Assembly (NCBI RefSeq): GCF_016650815.1
Contig: NZ_JAEKEZ010000026.1
Location: 1-64,000, forward strand
Direction: 5' to 3'
Length of the DNA stretch: 64,000 bases
DNA from: Pseudomonas sp. TH31
GTDB taxonomy: Bacteria; Pseudomonadota; Gammaproteobacteria; Pseudomonadales; Pseudomonadaceae
Shown: in pieces, positions 8,102 through 15,834 of the stretch
Layout: every line of letters begins with the position of its first letter
Position numbering within the stretch: the first letter of the stretch is position 1
Program-made: the position numbers and the translations under genes
The notes under the pieces: generated by a model
What the model was told of the DNA's origin: nothing
The model's database searches: none
Seen by the model: the letters and a program-made list of their open reading frames with translations, nothing else

Positions 8102-9796
8102 TTAGTGCACCAGCATGCCGGTGAGCCAGTAGGCCTGGACGTAGGTGATCAGCCCGACGATCGTTGCAAAGAACAGGCTGTGCTTGAGGGTGAAGCGGAA
8201 CAGGTCCGATTCCTTGCCCACCAGCCCGGTCGCGGCGCAGGCCACGGCGATCGATTGCGGCGAGATCATCTTGCCGGTCACGCCGCCGCTGGTGTTCGCC
8301 GCGACCAGCAACACATCGCTGACGCCGATCTGGTGTGCGGTGGTTGCTTGCAAGGAGCTGAACAGTGCGTTGGACGAGGTATCGGAGCCGGTCAGGAACA
8401 CGCCCAGCCAGCCGAGGAATGGCGAGAAGAACGGGAACGCCGCGCCGGTCGCCGCCAGCACCAGGGCCATGGTCGATGACATGCCCGAGTAGTTGGTGAC
8501 GAAGGCGAATGCCAGCACCATGCCGATGGACAGAATCGGCCAGCGCAGTTCGTAGAAGGTTTCTTTTAAAGTGGTAAGACCAATTTTAAAGTTGATCTTC
8601 AGCACCAGCATCGAGATCAGTGCCGAGAAGAAAATCGCCGTGCCGGTGGCGGAAACCGGATCAAGTTTGAACACCGCCGGGATAGCGGTCGGGGCGGTCA
8701 CGATCGGCGCGACCTTGATCACCAATTGATCCAGGTGCGGGATGGCGAAGTTGAAGACCCAGCTGTACATCGAGCCGCCCGCGGCAAACATCGCCTTGAA
8801 CGGTTTCAGGGTCCAGATGGTGACCAGCACGGTGAGGATCAGGAACGGCGACCAGGCCTTGAAAATTTCCAGCAGGCTGTAGGGCGAAGCCACGGTGGTG
8901 CGCTTCTGGCCGAAACCGCCGACGCTGGCGGTGACCACGGAAGCCGAGACGGCGCCGGCGATGTGTTGGCCGGCGGCGCGTTTTGGCTGCCAGACTTTCA
9001 GGAACAGGGTCAGGGAAACCAGGCTGACCAGGGCCGAGGTGATGTCCGGCAGTTCCGGGCCGATGAAGTTCGAGGTGAAGAACTGGGTGATGGCAAAGCT
9101 CAAGCCTGCTACCAGCGCGGCCGGCCAGGTTTCCCGGACGCCGCGCAGGCCGTCCATCATGAATACCAGCCAGAACGGCACGAACAGTGACAGCAGCGGC
9201 AGTTGGCGGCCAGCCATGGCGCCGATCTTGAACGAGTCGATGCCGGTCACTTGCCCGGCGACGATGATTGGAATCCCCAGGGCGCCGAATGCCACTGGCG
9301 CGGTGTTGGCGATCAGGCACAGGCCCGCGGCGTACAGCGGGTTGAAGCCCAGTCCTACCAGCAGCGCGGCGGTAATCGCAACCGGCGCGCCGAAACCGGC
9401 GGCACCTTCCAGGAACGCACCGAAGCAGAAGCCGATCAGCAGCACTTGCAGGCGTTGGTCGTCGGTGATCGACAGCACCGAGCTGCGGATGACTTCGAAC
9501 TGGCCGCTCTTGACCGTCAGTTTGTAGAGGAACACTGCCGCGACGATGATCCAGGCAATCGGCCACAGGCCGTAGGCAAAGCCATACCCGGCAGCGGCGA
9601 AGGCCATATCGACCGGCATCTGGAAGGCGAAGATCGCGACGGCAATGGATAAGGCCAGGGTGATGCTGCCGGCCACGTGTCCTTTAAGGCGAAACACGGC
9701 CAGGGCCAGGAAGAAAAATACGATGGGGATAACGGCCGCGAGCGCGGACACGCCGAGACTGCCGAGCGGGCTGTAGAGCTGTTGCCAGGTTTGCAT
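8102..9796 (-). CDS. lldP: L-lactate permease
   Basis: LldP is an inner-membrane symporter that imports lactate (and glycolate) with protons. The 564-residue protein is almost entirely hydrophobic with about a dozen membrane segments, and shows LctP family landmarks such as the GFCFGAFLEGAAGFGAPVAI stretch near residue 130 and GSDTSSNALF near 450. It is the first gene of the minus-strand lactate operon and starts 52 bases from a palindromic operator that LldR should bind. Uptake, L-oxidation (LutABC) and D-oxidation (Dld) are therefore co-transcribed. Confidence 0.95.
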   Translation of the reverse strand: MQTWQQLYSPLGSLGVSALAAVIPIVFFFLALAVFRLKGHVAGSITLALSIAVAIFAFQMPVDMAFAAAGYGFAYGLWPIAWIIVAAVFLYKLTVKSGQFEVIRSSVLSITDDQRLQVLLIGFCFGAFLEGAAGFGAPVAITAALLVGLGFNPLYAAGLCLIANTAPVAFGALGIPIIVAGQVTGIDSFKIGAMAGRQLPLLSLFVPFWLVFMMDGLRGVRETWPAALVAGLSFAITQFFTSNFIGPELPDITSALVSLVSLTLFLKVWQPKRAAGQHIAGAVSASVVTASVGGFGQKRTTVASPYSLLEIFKAWSPFLILTVLVTIWTLKPFKAMFAAGGSMYSWVFNFAIPHLDQLVIKVAPIVTAPTAIPAVFKLDPVSATGTAIFFSALISMLVLKINFKIGLTTLKETFYELRWPILSIGMVLAFAFVTNYSGMSSTMALVLAATGAAFPFFSPFLGWLGVFLTGSDTSSNALFSSLQATTAHQIGVSDVLLVAANTSGGVTGKMISPQSIAVACAATGLVGKESDLFRFTLKHSLFFATIVGLITYVQAYWLTGMLVH

Positions 9797-9847
9797 ATGG
9801 GGTGGCCCCTAATTGTTGTTGGTCAGGCACTGTCAGCGTTCTTGGTT

Positions 9848-9864
9848 AATTGGTAATACCAATT
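9848..9864. promoter_or_regulatory. Predicted LldR operator
   Basis: AATTGGTAATACCAATT is a 17-bp perfect dyad with a single central base. It contains the TGGT-N3-ACCA core typical of FadR-subfamily GntR regulators, including LldR. It lies between the divergent lldP and lldR genes, close to lldP, where binding would repress transcription without lactate. Confidence 0.8.
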
Positions 9865-10057
9865 TACAATCGCTGTTGGCTAGGGTAAAAGCCTTGTAGG
9901 GGGTGTGTCAATTTGCCGCCCTGAAACTTTTGTCGAATAAGCGCGGCAGAACGCATCTGATCTGTTCGCTCAAGCGTCGTCTGGCAGGTGTCGTGACAGC
10001 GCCGATAGGCCAGAATAGAGAGCCCGGCGAGCTGCCGGGATCGTGGAGAAATCAGTT

Positions 10058-10825
10058 ATGGGGTTTGATCAAATTCGTCAGCGCCGTTTGTCTGACGATA
10101 TTGTCGAGCGGCTCGAGGGGATGATTCTCGAGGGCACGCTGAAGTCCGGTGAGCGCTTGCCGGCGGAACGTGCGTTGGCCGAGCAGTTCGGTGTGTCCCG
10201 CCCTTCGTTGCGCGAAGCGATTCAGAAACTGGCAGCCAAGGGCTTGCTGGTCAGTCGCCAGGGCGGCGGCAATTATGTGGTGGATTCCCTGGGCTCGACC
10301 TTCAGCGATCCGTTGCTGCATCTGCTGGAAAGCAACCCTGAGGCGCAGCGCGATCTGCTGGAGTTTCGCCATACCCTTGAAGCGTCCTGTGCTTATTACG
10401 CGGCATTGCGCGCCACCGATGTGGATCGCGAACGGCTGACCGCGGCATTCGACGAATTACAGGATTGCTACACGCGCCACGATGAAGTGAGTCGGGAGCA
10501 GGAGGGCGCGGCGGATGCAAAGTTCCACCTGGCGATCGCCGAAGCCAGTCACAACGCGGTGTTGCTGCACACCATTCGCGGGCTGTTCGATTTGCTCAAG
10601 CTCAACGTGGTGACCAACATTGGCGGCATGTACAAGCAACGCACCGAGACGCGCGACATGCTGATCAGTCAGCACCGGGAGCTGTACCTGGCGATTCTTG
10701 AGGGGCGTGCAGAGCAGGCGCGGGAAGTCTCCAGCCGGCATATTTTGTATGTGCAGGAAGTGTTGGAGGAAGTGCGTCAGGAAGTGCAGCGAATGGCTCG
10801 GGCGGAGAGGCGCAAGGGGATATGA
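10058..10825 (+). CDS. lldR: Lactate-responsive GntR/FadR-family regulator
   Basis: LldR represses the lactate operon until lactate binds. The 255-residue protein has an N-terminal winged helix (about 5-70, with PAERALAEQFGVSRPSLREA) and a C-terminal all-helical FCD ligand domain with metal-binding histidines (for example SHNAVLLHTIRGL). The ATG at 10058 is chosen because GGAG lies 9 bases upstream; a GTG at 10043 lacks a ribosome site. The gene diverges from lldP across the predicted operator. Its last 15 codons are the left end of a tandem array extending to smpB, so its 3' end has been copied several times. Confidence 0.92.
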   Translation: MGFDQIRQRRLSDDIVERLEGMILEGTLKSGERLPAERALAEQFGVSRPSLREAIQKLAAKGLLVSRQGGGNYVVDSLGSTFSDPLLHLLESNPEAQRDLLEFRHTLEASCAYYAALRATDVDRERLTAAFDELQDCYTRHDEVSREQEGAADAKFHLAIAEASHNAVLLHTIRGLFDLLKLNVVTNIGGMYKQRTETRDMLISQHRELYLAILEGRAEQAREVSSRHILYVQEVLEEVRQEVQRMARAERRKGI

Positions 10826-11940
10826 TCACGTTCAAACGCAAAAGATCGCAGCCTGCGGCAGCTCCTACAGGGATCGCGTTTCAACCCGATTTATCAGGCG
10901 AACACCAATCCGTAGGAGCTGCCGCAGGCTGCGATCTTTTCGCGAGCACCACAAAATTCAGACCAAAAGATTAATCTTCCTTGCCCTTGTTCCGTACATT
11001 TTGCAGGTGCAGGTGCAGGAAGTGCAGCGAATGGCTCGGGCGGAGCGGCGCAAGGGGACGTGATCGCGTTCAAACGCAAAAGATCGCAGCCTGCGGCAGC
11101 TCCTACAGTGATCGCGTTCCAGCCCGATTTATCAGGCGAACACAAAACCGTAGGAGCTGCCGAAGGCTGCGATCTTTTCGCGAGCACCACAAAATTCAGA
11201 CCAAAAGATTAATCTTCCTTGCCCTTGTTCCGTACATTTTGCAGGTGCAGGAAGTGCTGGAGGAAGTGCAGTGCATGGCTCGGGCGGCGCGGCGCAAGGG
11301 GACGTGATCGCGTTCAAACGCAAAAGATCGCAGCCTGCGGCAGCTCCTACAGTGATCGCGTTCCAACCCGATTTATCAGGCGAACACAAATCCGTAGGAG
11401 CTGCCGAAGGCTGCGATCTTTTCGCGAGCACCACAAAATTCAGACCAAAAGATTAATCTTCCTTGCCCTTGTTCCGTACATTTTGCAGGTGCAGGAAGTG
11501 CAGCGCATGGCTCGGGCGGAGAGGCGCAAGGGGATGTGATCACGTTCAAACGCAAAAGATCGCAGCCTGCGGCAGCTCCTACAGTGATCGCGTTTCAACC
11601 CGATTTATCAGGCGAACACAAATCCGTAGGAGCTGCCGCAGGCTGCGATCTTTTCGCGAGCACCACAAAATTCAGACCGAAAGATTAATCTTCCTTGCCC
11701 TTGTTCCGTACATTTTGCAGGTGCAGGAAGTGCAGCGAATGGCTCGGGCGGAGAGGCGCAAGGGGATGTGATCGCGTTCAAACGCAAAAGATCGCAGCCT
11801 GCGGCAGCTCCTACAGTGATCGCGTTCCAACCCGATTTATCAGGCGAACACAAATCCGTAGGAGCTGCCGCAGGCTGCGATCTTTTCGCGAGCACCACAA
11901 AATTCAGACCAAAAGATTAATCTTCCTTGCCCTTGTTCCG
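10781..11940. repeat. Tandem array of 232-244 bp units, each with a REP doublet, between lldR and smpB
   Basis: Five REP doublets at 10841-10940, 11078-11178, 11322-11422, 11554-11654 and 11786-11886 are spaced 238, 244, 232 and 232 bases apart. Each unit holds inverted arms (GATCGCAGCCTGCGGCAGCT and complement), the last bases of smpB (TTAATCTTCCTTGCCC) and a copy of the lldR 3' end (GAATGGCTCGGGCGGAG). Spacing differences come from 6-12 bp changes in a GCAGGT/GGAGGAAGTG run. The whole lldR-smpB convergent junction has been amplified. ORFs of about 100 codons inside are products of the repetition. Confidence 0.93.
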
Positions 11941-12399
11941 CACCGCACGCTGCAACTCGCGACCGGCGTCGCGTTCGCGTTCGGTATCACGCTTGTCGTA
12001 TTCCTTCTTGCCCTTGCCCAGAGCGATCTCGCACTTGACCATGTGCTTGCTCCAGTACCAGGACAGGCAGACGCAGGCGTAGCCTTTTTGCTGCACTGCC
12101 GTGGCCAGCTTTTCCAGCTCGCGGCGGTTGAGCAGCAATTTTCGGGTGCGGGTCGGATCAGCGATAACGTGGGTGCTGGCGGTCATCAGCGGCGTGATGT
12201 GGCTGCCGAGCAGCCAGGCTTCGCCATCCTTGAGCAGTACATAACTGTCAACCAGTTGTAGCTTGCTTGCCCGCAGACTTTTTACTTCCCAGCCGGCCAG
12301 GACCAGACCAGCCTCGAACTTGTGTTCGATGAAGTAATCGTGTCGCGCCTTTTTATTCTGCGCGATGGTCCCTGTTGGGTGTTTCTTCTGTTTAGCCAT
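11917..12399 (-). CDS. smpB: SsrA-binding protein
   Basis: SmpB binds tmRNA and delivers it to stalled ribosomes. At 160 residues it is full length, with the beta-barrel core (FEAGLVLAGWEVKSLRA, DSYVLLKDGEAWLLG) and a basic C-terminal tail (KGKKEYDKRDTERERDAGRE) that enters the empty mRNA channel. The ATG at 12399 gives the usual MAKQKKHPTGTIAQNKKARH start; a longer upstream frame crosses the promoter of the divergent transporter and is not used. Its final 24 bases are repeated in the array next door. Its partner RNA ssrA is at 415-812. Confidence 0.96.
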   Translation of the reverse strand: MAKQKKHPTGTIAQNKKARHDYFIEHKFEAGLVLAGWEVKSLRASKLQLVDSYVLLKDGEAWLLGSHITPLMTASTHVIADPTRTRKLLLNRRELEKLATAVQQKGYACVCLSWYWSKHMVKCEIALGKGKKEYDKRDTERERDAGRELQRAVRNKGKED

Positions 12400-12517
12400 A
12401 GGGGCGGCATTATAGGGAGTTGCACGCGAGTCGGCTACGGTATCGCTACGTGCTTGAGCAGGTTGATTGAATCCCGGACAATGCGGCCTCTTTTTTGAAC
12501 GCTTGGACGTGGTAACG

Positions 12518-13921
12518 ATGTCGACAGACAAGGTTTCTGTCCACGGCAGTTGGGCTAGCCGCTGGGTCTTCATACTCGCCGCGACCGGTTCGGCCGTGGG
12601 GCTGGGTAGCATCTGGAAATTCCCGTACATGGTTGGCGTCTATGGCGGCGGCGCCTTCGTTCTCATGTTTTTGGTCTGCATCGCGCTGATCGGCGTGCCG
12701 GTCATGCTCGCTGAAACCCTGATCGGCCGCCGCGCCCGTCAAAGCCCGGCCAACGCCTTGAAGGTGTTGGCGATAGAGGCGGGGCATTCGGGCAAGTGGT
12801 CCTGGGGCGCATTCGCCGGGATGATCACGGCGTTGCTGATCCTGTCTTTCTATAGTGTGGTCGGCGGCTGGTCGCTGGACTACATCATCGACATGGGCCG
12901 TGGTGACTTCCAGGGGGTAACGTCGGATCAGGTCGGTGCTTATTTCGGCAATGTGATCGCTGATCCATGGCGCCTGACACTTTGGCACACGATGTTTATG
13001 CTGCTGTCCGCCGTGGTGATCGCCAAAGGCGTGGTCGCCGGGCTTGAACGCAGCCTTCGCATCATGATGCCGCTGCTGTTCGTGATGATTCTGGTGCTGC
13101 TGGGTTACAGCATGACCACCGGCCATTTCATGGAGGGCGTGCATTTCATGTTCGACTTCCACCCGGAAAAAGTCCTCGACGGCTTGCTGCCCGCCATGGG
13201 GCACGCCTTCTTTTCTCTGAGCGTGGGCGTCGGTTCGATCATGATCTACGGCGCCTATATGCCGAAGGGCTCATCGCTTTCCGGCACCGTGGTCGGCGTG
13301 GCGCTGCTCGATACCTTCGTTTCGCTGGTCGCCGGACTGGCATTGTTTCCGATTGTGTTCGCAGCCGGCCTGAACCCGAGCGAAGGCCCTGGGCTGATGT
13401 TCGTCAGCCTGCCCTTTGCCTTCGGTAACGTAGCGTTCGGCCAGTTGATGGGCGTAGTGTTCTTCGTACTGGTGGCGGTTGCGGCCTGGAGTTCGGCGAT
13501 TTCATTGCTCGAACCGATGGTGGCTTACCTGGTTGAACGCACGAAAATCAGCCGCGCCTGGGTGACGTTCTGGCTGGCCTTTACCTGCTGGTTCGTCGGT
13601 CTGGGTACGGTGTTTTCCTTCAATATCTGGAAGCAAGCCAAGTTTTTCGTGAGCGAAGGCGGGATGTTCCATCTCTACCAATGGGGGGCGGTCGGTGGTC
13701 TGGACTTCTTTGGTGTGATCGATTTCTTCACCTCGCGGATCATGCTGCCTCTCGGCGGTTTGTGTTTCGTGGTGTTTGCAGGCTGGATCATGGGGCGTGA
13801 AGCGGTGCGCGACGAGTTGTCGATTCGCCGCCCGGTTCTATTTGCCCTGTCCCTGTTCTTGATGCGCTATGTGGCGCCCATCGGCATTCTTGTAGTGTTT
13901 GCCGCACAGCTGTGGAAGTGA
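12518..13921 (+). CDS. Sodium-dependent (SNF/NSS family) transporter
   Basis: Inner-membrane Na+-coupled symporter of the neurotransmitter:sodium symporter family, likely importing an amino acid; the substrate cannot be read from sequence. The 467-residue protein begins with a short cytosolic tail, then WASRWVFILAATGSAVGLGSIWKFPY, the conserved TM1 motif with the sodium-site residues, followed by about eleven further hydrophobic segments. The ATG at 12518 is used because translation upstream is not conserved family sequence. It sits divergent from smpB and just before ratA, with only 7 bases to the ratA start. Confidence 0.9.
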   Translation: MSTDKVSVHGSWASRWVFILAATGSAVGLGSIWKFPYMVGVYGGGAFVLMFLVCIALIGVPVMLAETLIGRRARQSPANALKVLAIEAGHSGKWSWGAFAGMITALLILSFYSVVGGWSLDYIIDMGRGDFQGVTSDQVGAYFGNVIADPWRLTLWHTMFMLLSAVVIAKGVVAGLERSLRIMMPLLFVMILVLLGYSMTTGHFMEGVHFMFDFHPEKVLDGLLPAMGHAFFSLSVGVGSIMIYGAYMPKGSSLSGTVVGVALLDTFVSLVAGLALFPIVFAAGLNPSEGPGLMFVSLPFAFGNVAFGQLMGVVFFVLVAVAAWSSAISLLEPMVAYLVERTKISRAWVTFWLAFTCWFVGLGTVFSFNIWKQAKFFVSEGGMFHLYQWGAVGGLDFFGVIDFFTSRIMLPLGGLCFVVFAGWIMGREAVRDELSIRRPVLFALSLFLMRYVAPIGILVVFAAQLWK

Positions 13922-13928
13922 CGCTGAC

Positions 13929-14363
13929 ATGACGACCCATATTCAACGCTCGGCCCTGCTGCCGTATCCGGCGCAAGCCCTTTATGACCTGGTTAACGAC
14001 GTGGCGCGTTATCCGGAATTCCTGCCGTGGTGCTCGGCTGCCGAAGTGCTGGAAAGCTCCCCTGAGCACATGCGCGCCAGTGTCGGCGTGGCCAAGGGCG
14101 GCCTGAGTCAGCATTTCGTGACCCGCAATACGCTGGTGCCCGGGCAATCAATCGAGATGAATCTGGAGGAAGGTCCGTTCAACCAGTTGCATGGTGTCTG
14201 GGTGTTCAAGCCGCTGGGTGAGAAGGCCTGCAAGATCAGCCTGGACCTGTCGTTCGACTACGCCGGGCCAATCGTGCGCGCAACGCTGGGGCCTTTGTTC
14301 AATCAGGCAGCGAACACGCTGGTCGATGCGTTTTGCCAGCGCGCCAAGCAGATCCATGGTTGA
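13929..14363 (+). CDS. ratA: RatA/Coq10-like START-domain protein
   Basis: Member of the SRPBCC/polyketide-cyclase family related to eukaryotic Coq10, a ubiquinone-binding protein; E. coli RatA was described as a toxin affecting 70S ribosome association. The 144 residues contain the typical start SALLPYPAQALYDLVNDVARYPEFLPWC and a C-terminal helix NQAANTLVDAFCQRA. The ATG at 13929 follows the transporter stop by 7 bases. The stop overlaps the start of rnfH by 8 bases, so the two are coupled, as in most gammaproteobacteria. Confidence 0.9.
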   Translation: MTTHIQRSALLPYPAQALYDLVNDVARYPEFLPWCSAAEVLESSPEHMRASVGVAKGGLSQHFVTRNTLVPGQSIEMNLEEGPFNQLHGVWVFKPLGEKACKISLDLSFDYAGPIVRATLGPLFNQAANTLVDAFCQRAKQIHG

Positions 14364-14670
14364 GTTGGTGATCGAGGTTGAGGTGGTGTATGCCGCCGTT
14401 GATCGTCAGGTGTTGCTGACGGTGGCCGTGCCCGCGGGCGCTACGGTTCGGGCTGCTCTGCTCGAATCTGGCGTGGGTGGCGAGTTTCCTGAGCTGGATC
14501 TGGCCGATTGTCCGGTCGGGATCTTCGGCAAGGTGATCGCTGATCCCGATACTCGTGTGGTTAAGGCAGGCGATCGCATCGAGATTTACCGTTCGTTGCT
14601 CGCCGACCCTAAAGAGGTGCGCCGCTTGCGCGCCGCCAAGGCGGCCGAGGCGAAGGCGCGAAACCAGTGA
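14356..14670 (+). CDS. rnfH: RnfH family ubiquitin-fold protein
   Basis: Small (104 aa) beta-grasp protein of the RnfH/RatB family, always next to ratA; its biochemical role is unclear. Recognisable features are the start MVELVIEVEVVYA, the CPVGIFGKV segment and the KAGDRIEIYRSL motif. The ATG at 14356 lies inside the end of ratA. The charged alanine-rich tail (KAAEAKARNQ) is typical. A strong terminator follows 20 bases after the stop. Confidence 0.9.
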   Translation: MVELVIEVEVVYAAVDRQVLLTVAVPAGATVRAALLESGVGGEFPELDLADCPVGIFGKVIADPDTRVVKAGDRIEIYRSLLADPKEVRRLRAAKAAEAKARNQ

Positions 14671-14690
14671 TTCAATAAATGCCAGGCAAT

Positions 14691-14717
14691 AAAAAACCCG
14701 GACATGCCGGGTTTTTT
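14691..14717. terminator. Bidirectional terminator between rnfH and bamE
   Basis: A run of six A, the hairpin CCCGG-ACATG-CCGGG, then six T. It can end both the plus-strand ratA-rnfH transcript and the minus-strand bamE transcript, which converge here. Confidence 0.9.
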
Positions 14718-14730
14718 ATTGCGTCGCAAA

Positions 14731-15257
14731 TTATTGCGGCGTGGTTTCCAGCGGTGTTGGCGTCGGGACTGGAACGGTTTGTACACCGTCGACGTCCTTC
14801 TGGATCTGGTCCAGCAACGAACCTGGTTTCACCGGTTTTTCCGGTTTTGGCTTCTCGGTGTTTTCTGCAGGAGCGGTCACAGGAGTGCCGGTGTCCTTGC
14901 CGAGAATGGCTTCGTCGCGGCTCACGCCAGGCATGAAATCGCCGGACAGGCTGACGAGTTGGTCATTAGGGTTAAAGACAACGCTTATGCGTTCCTGTTG
15001 GCGATCACCACCACCCGGTTGCAGGCTATACAGGTAATCCCAGCGATCGGCATGGAACGTGTCAGTCAGCAGAGGGTTACCCATGATAAACCGTACTTGC
15101 CGGCGGGTCATTCCCGGGCGTAACTGGTCTATCATGTCCTGCGTGACGACATTGCCCTGCTGGATGTCGATTTTGTAAACCCCGGGAATGAACAACCGGC
15201 GAGTGCGAGCAGTCCCACGAAGGTGAAACTGGTTAGCAAGAGCTTGGTGTTTTGCAT
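14731..15257 (-). CDS. bamE: Outer membrane assembly lipoprotein BamE/OmlA (frame broken in this sequence)
   Basis: BamE is a lipoprotein of the BAM complex that inserts beta-barrel proteins into the outer membrane. From the ATG at 15257 the sequence reads MQNTKLLLTSFTF... with lipobox LALAGC (lipidated Cys22). The mature part then continues in a different frame (PGVYKIDIQQGNVV, RPGMTRRQVRFIMGNPL). The break is at a CCCCGGG run (15180-15186); adding one base there gives an unbroken 175-residue protein. A proline-rich tail follows the SmpA/OmlA domain. The gene is divergent from fur. A base-call error is more likely than a real mutation. Confidence 0.88.
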
Positions 15258-15354
15258 CGGTGGGCGACTTCCACTATCTTGGCTGGGACAACGTAAACGC
15301 CGATCATACCCGCATTAAGAGAAGCTGCGAAGCAGCATCGCGAGAAAGCTGACC

Positions 15355-15759
15355 ATGGTTGAAAATAGCGAACTACGCAAAGCCGGCCTCAAAGTGACCC
15401 TGCCACGGGTCAAAATTCTGCAAATGCTCGACTCTGCCGAGCAACGCCACATGAGCGCCGAGGATGTTTACAAGGCGCTGATGGAGGCTGGTGAGGACGT
15501 CGGTCTGGCCACGGTTTACCGTGTACTGACTCAGTTCGAGGCAGCTGGGCTTGTGGTGCGACACAACTTCGACGGCGGTCATGCCGTCTTCGAACTGGAC
15601 GACGGCAAGCATCACGACCATATGGTCAACGTCGAAACCAGTGAAGTGATCGAATTCTTCGACGAAGAAATCGAGCGTCTTCAGAAGGCGATCGTCGATA
15701 AATATGGTTTCGAGATGGTGGATCACAATCTCGTGCTGTACGTACGCAAGAAAAAGTAA
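15355..15759 (+). CDS. fur: Ferric uptake regulator
   Basis: Fur is the Fe2+-dependent repressor of iron-acquisition genes. At 134 residues it is full length: winged helix (about 1-83, with the DNA-reading segment AEDVYKALMEAGEDVGLATVYRVL), then the dimerisation domain with metal ligands (RHNFDGGHAVFEL, the DGKHHDHM cluster, and the C-terminal VDHNLVLYV). The protein contains no cysteine at all, so it lacks the structural CxxC zinc site of E. coli Fur. The ATG at 15355 is preceded by GCGAGAAAGCTGACC. It diverges from bamE with about 100 bases between the two starts. Confidence 0.97.
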   Translation: MVENSELRKAGLKVTLPRVKILQMLDSAEQRHMSAEDVYKALMEAGEDVGLATVYRVLTQFEAAGLVVRHNFDGGHAVFELDDGKHHDHMVNVETSEVIEFFDEEIERLQKAIVDKYGFEMVDHNLVLYVRKKK

Positions 15760-15767
15760 GCATGTCG

Positions 15768-15786
15768 CGCGAACATGATGTTCGCG
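15768..15786. other. Perfect 19-bp dyad just after fur
   Basis: CGCGAACAT-G-ATGTTCGCG starts 9 bases past the fur stop. The single-base centre makes it a better protein-binding-site shape than a stable RNA loop, but it may also act with the following hairpin as a 3' end structure. Confidence 0.45.
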
Positions 15787-15793
15787 AAACGAG

Positions 15794-15819
15794 CGAAGGC
15801 GACCCCAGGGTCGCCTTCG
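15794..15819. terminator. Hairpin between the convergent fur and recN genes
   Basis: CGAAGGCGACC-CCAG-GGTCGCCTTCG is an 11-bp perfect stem placed between the 3' ends of fur (plus) and recN (minus). The T run is weak on both sides, so efficiency is uncertain. Confidence 0.6.
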
Positions 15820-15834
15820 TGCTTTCTGCCGATC

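Noticed and set aside
10894..11898. A family of repeated ORFs of about 100 codons on both strands
   Set aside because: They are periodic because the DNA is a tandem array; their bodies are REP sequence and copies of the lldR and smpB ends.
10781..11940. CRISPR array
   Set aside because: Units are over 230 bases with internal inverted repeats and gene-end fragments; there are no short repeats with unique spacers and no cas genes.
13929..14670. A ratA-rnfH toxin-antitoxin module as accessory DNA
   Set aside because: The pair is core in gammaproteobacteria next to smpB and bamE; the toxin label comes from E. coli work and does not make it mobile.
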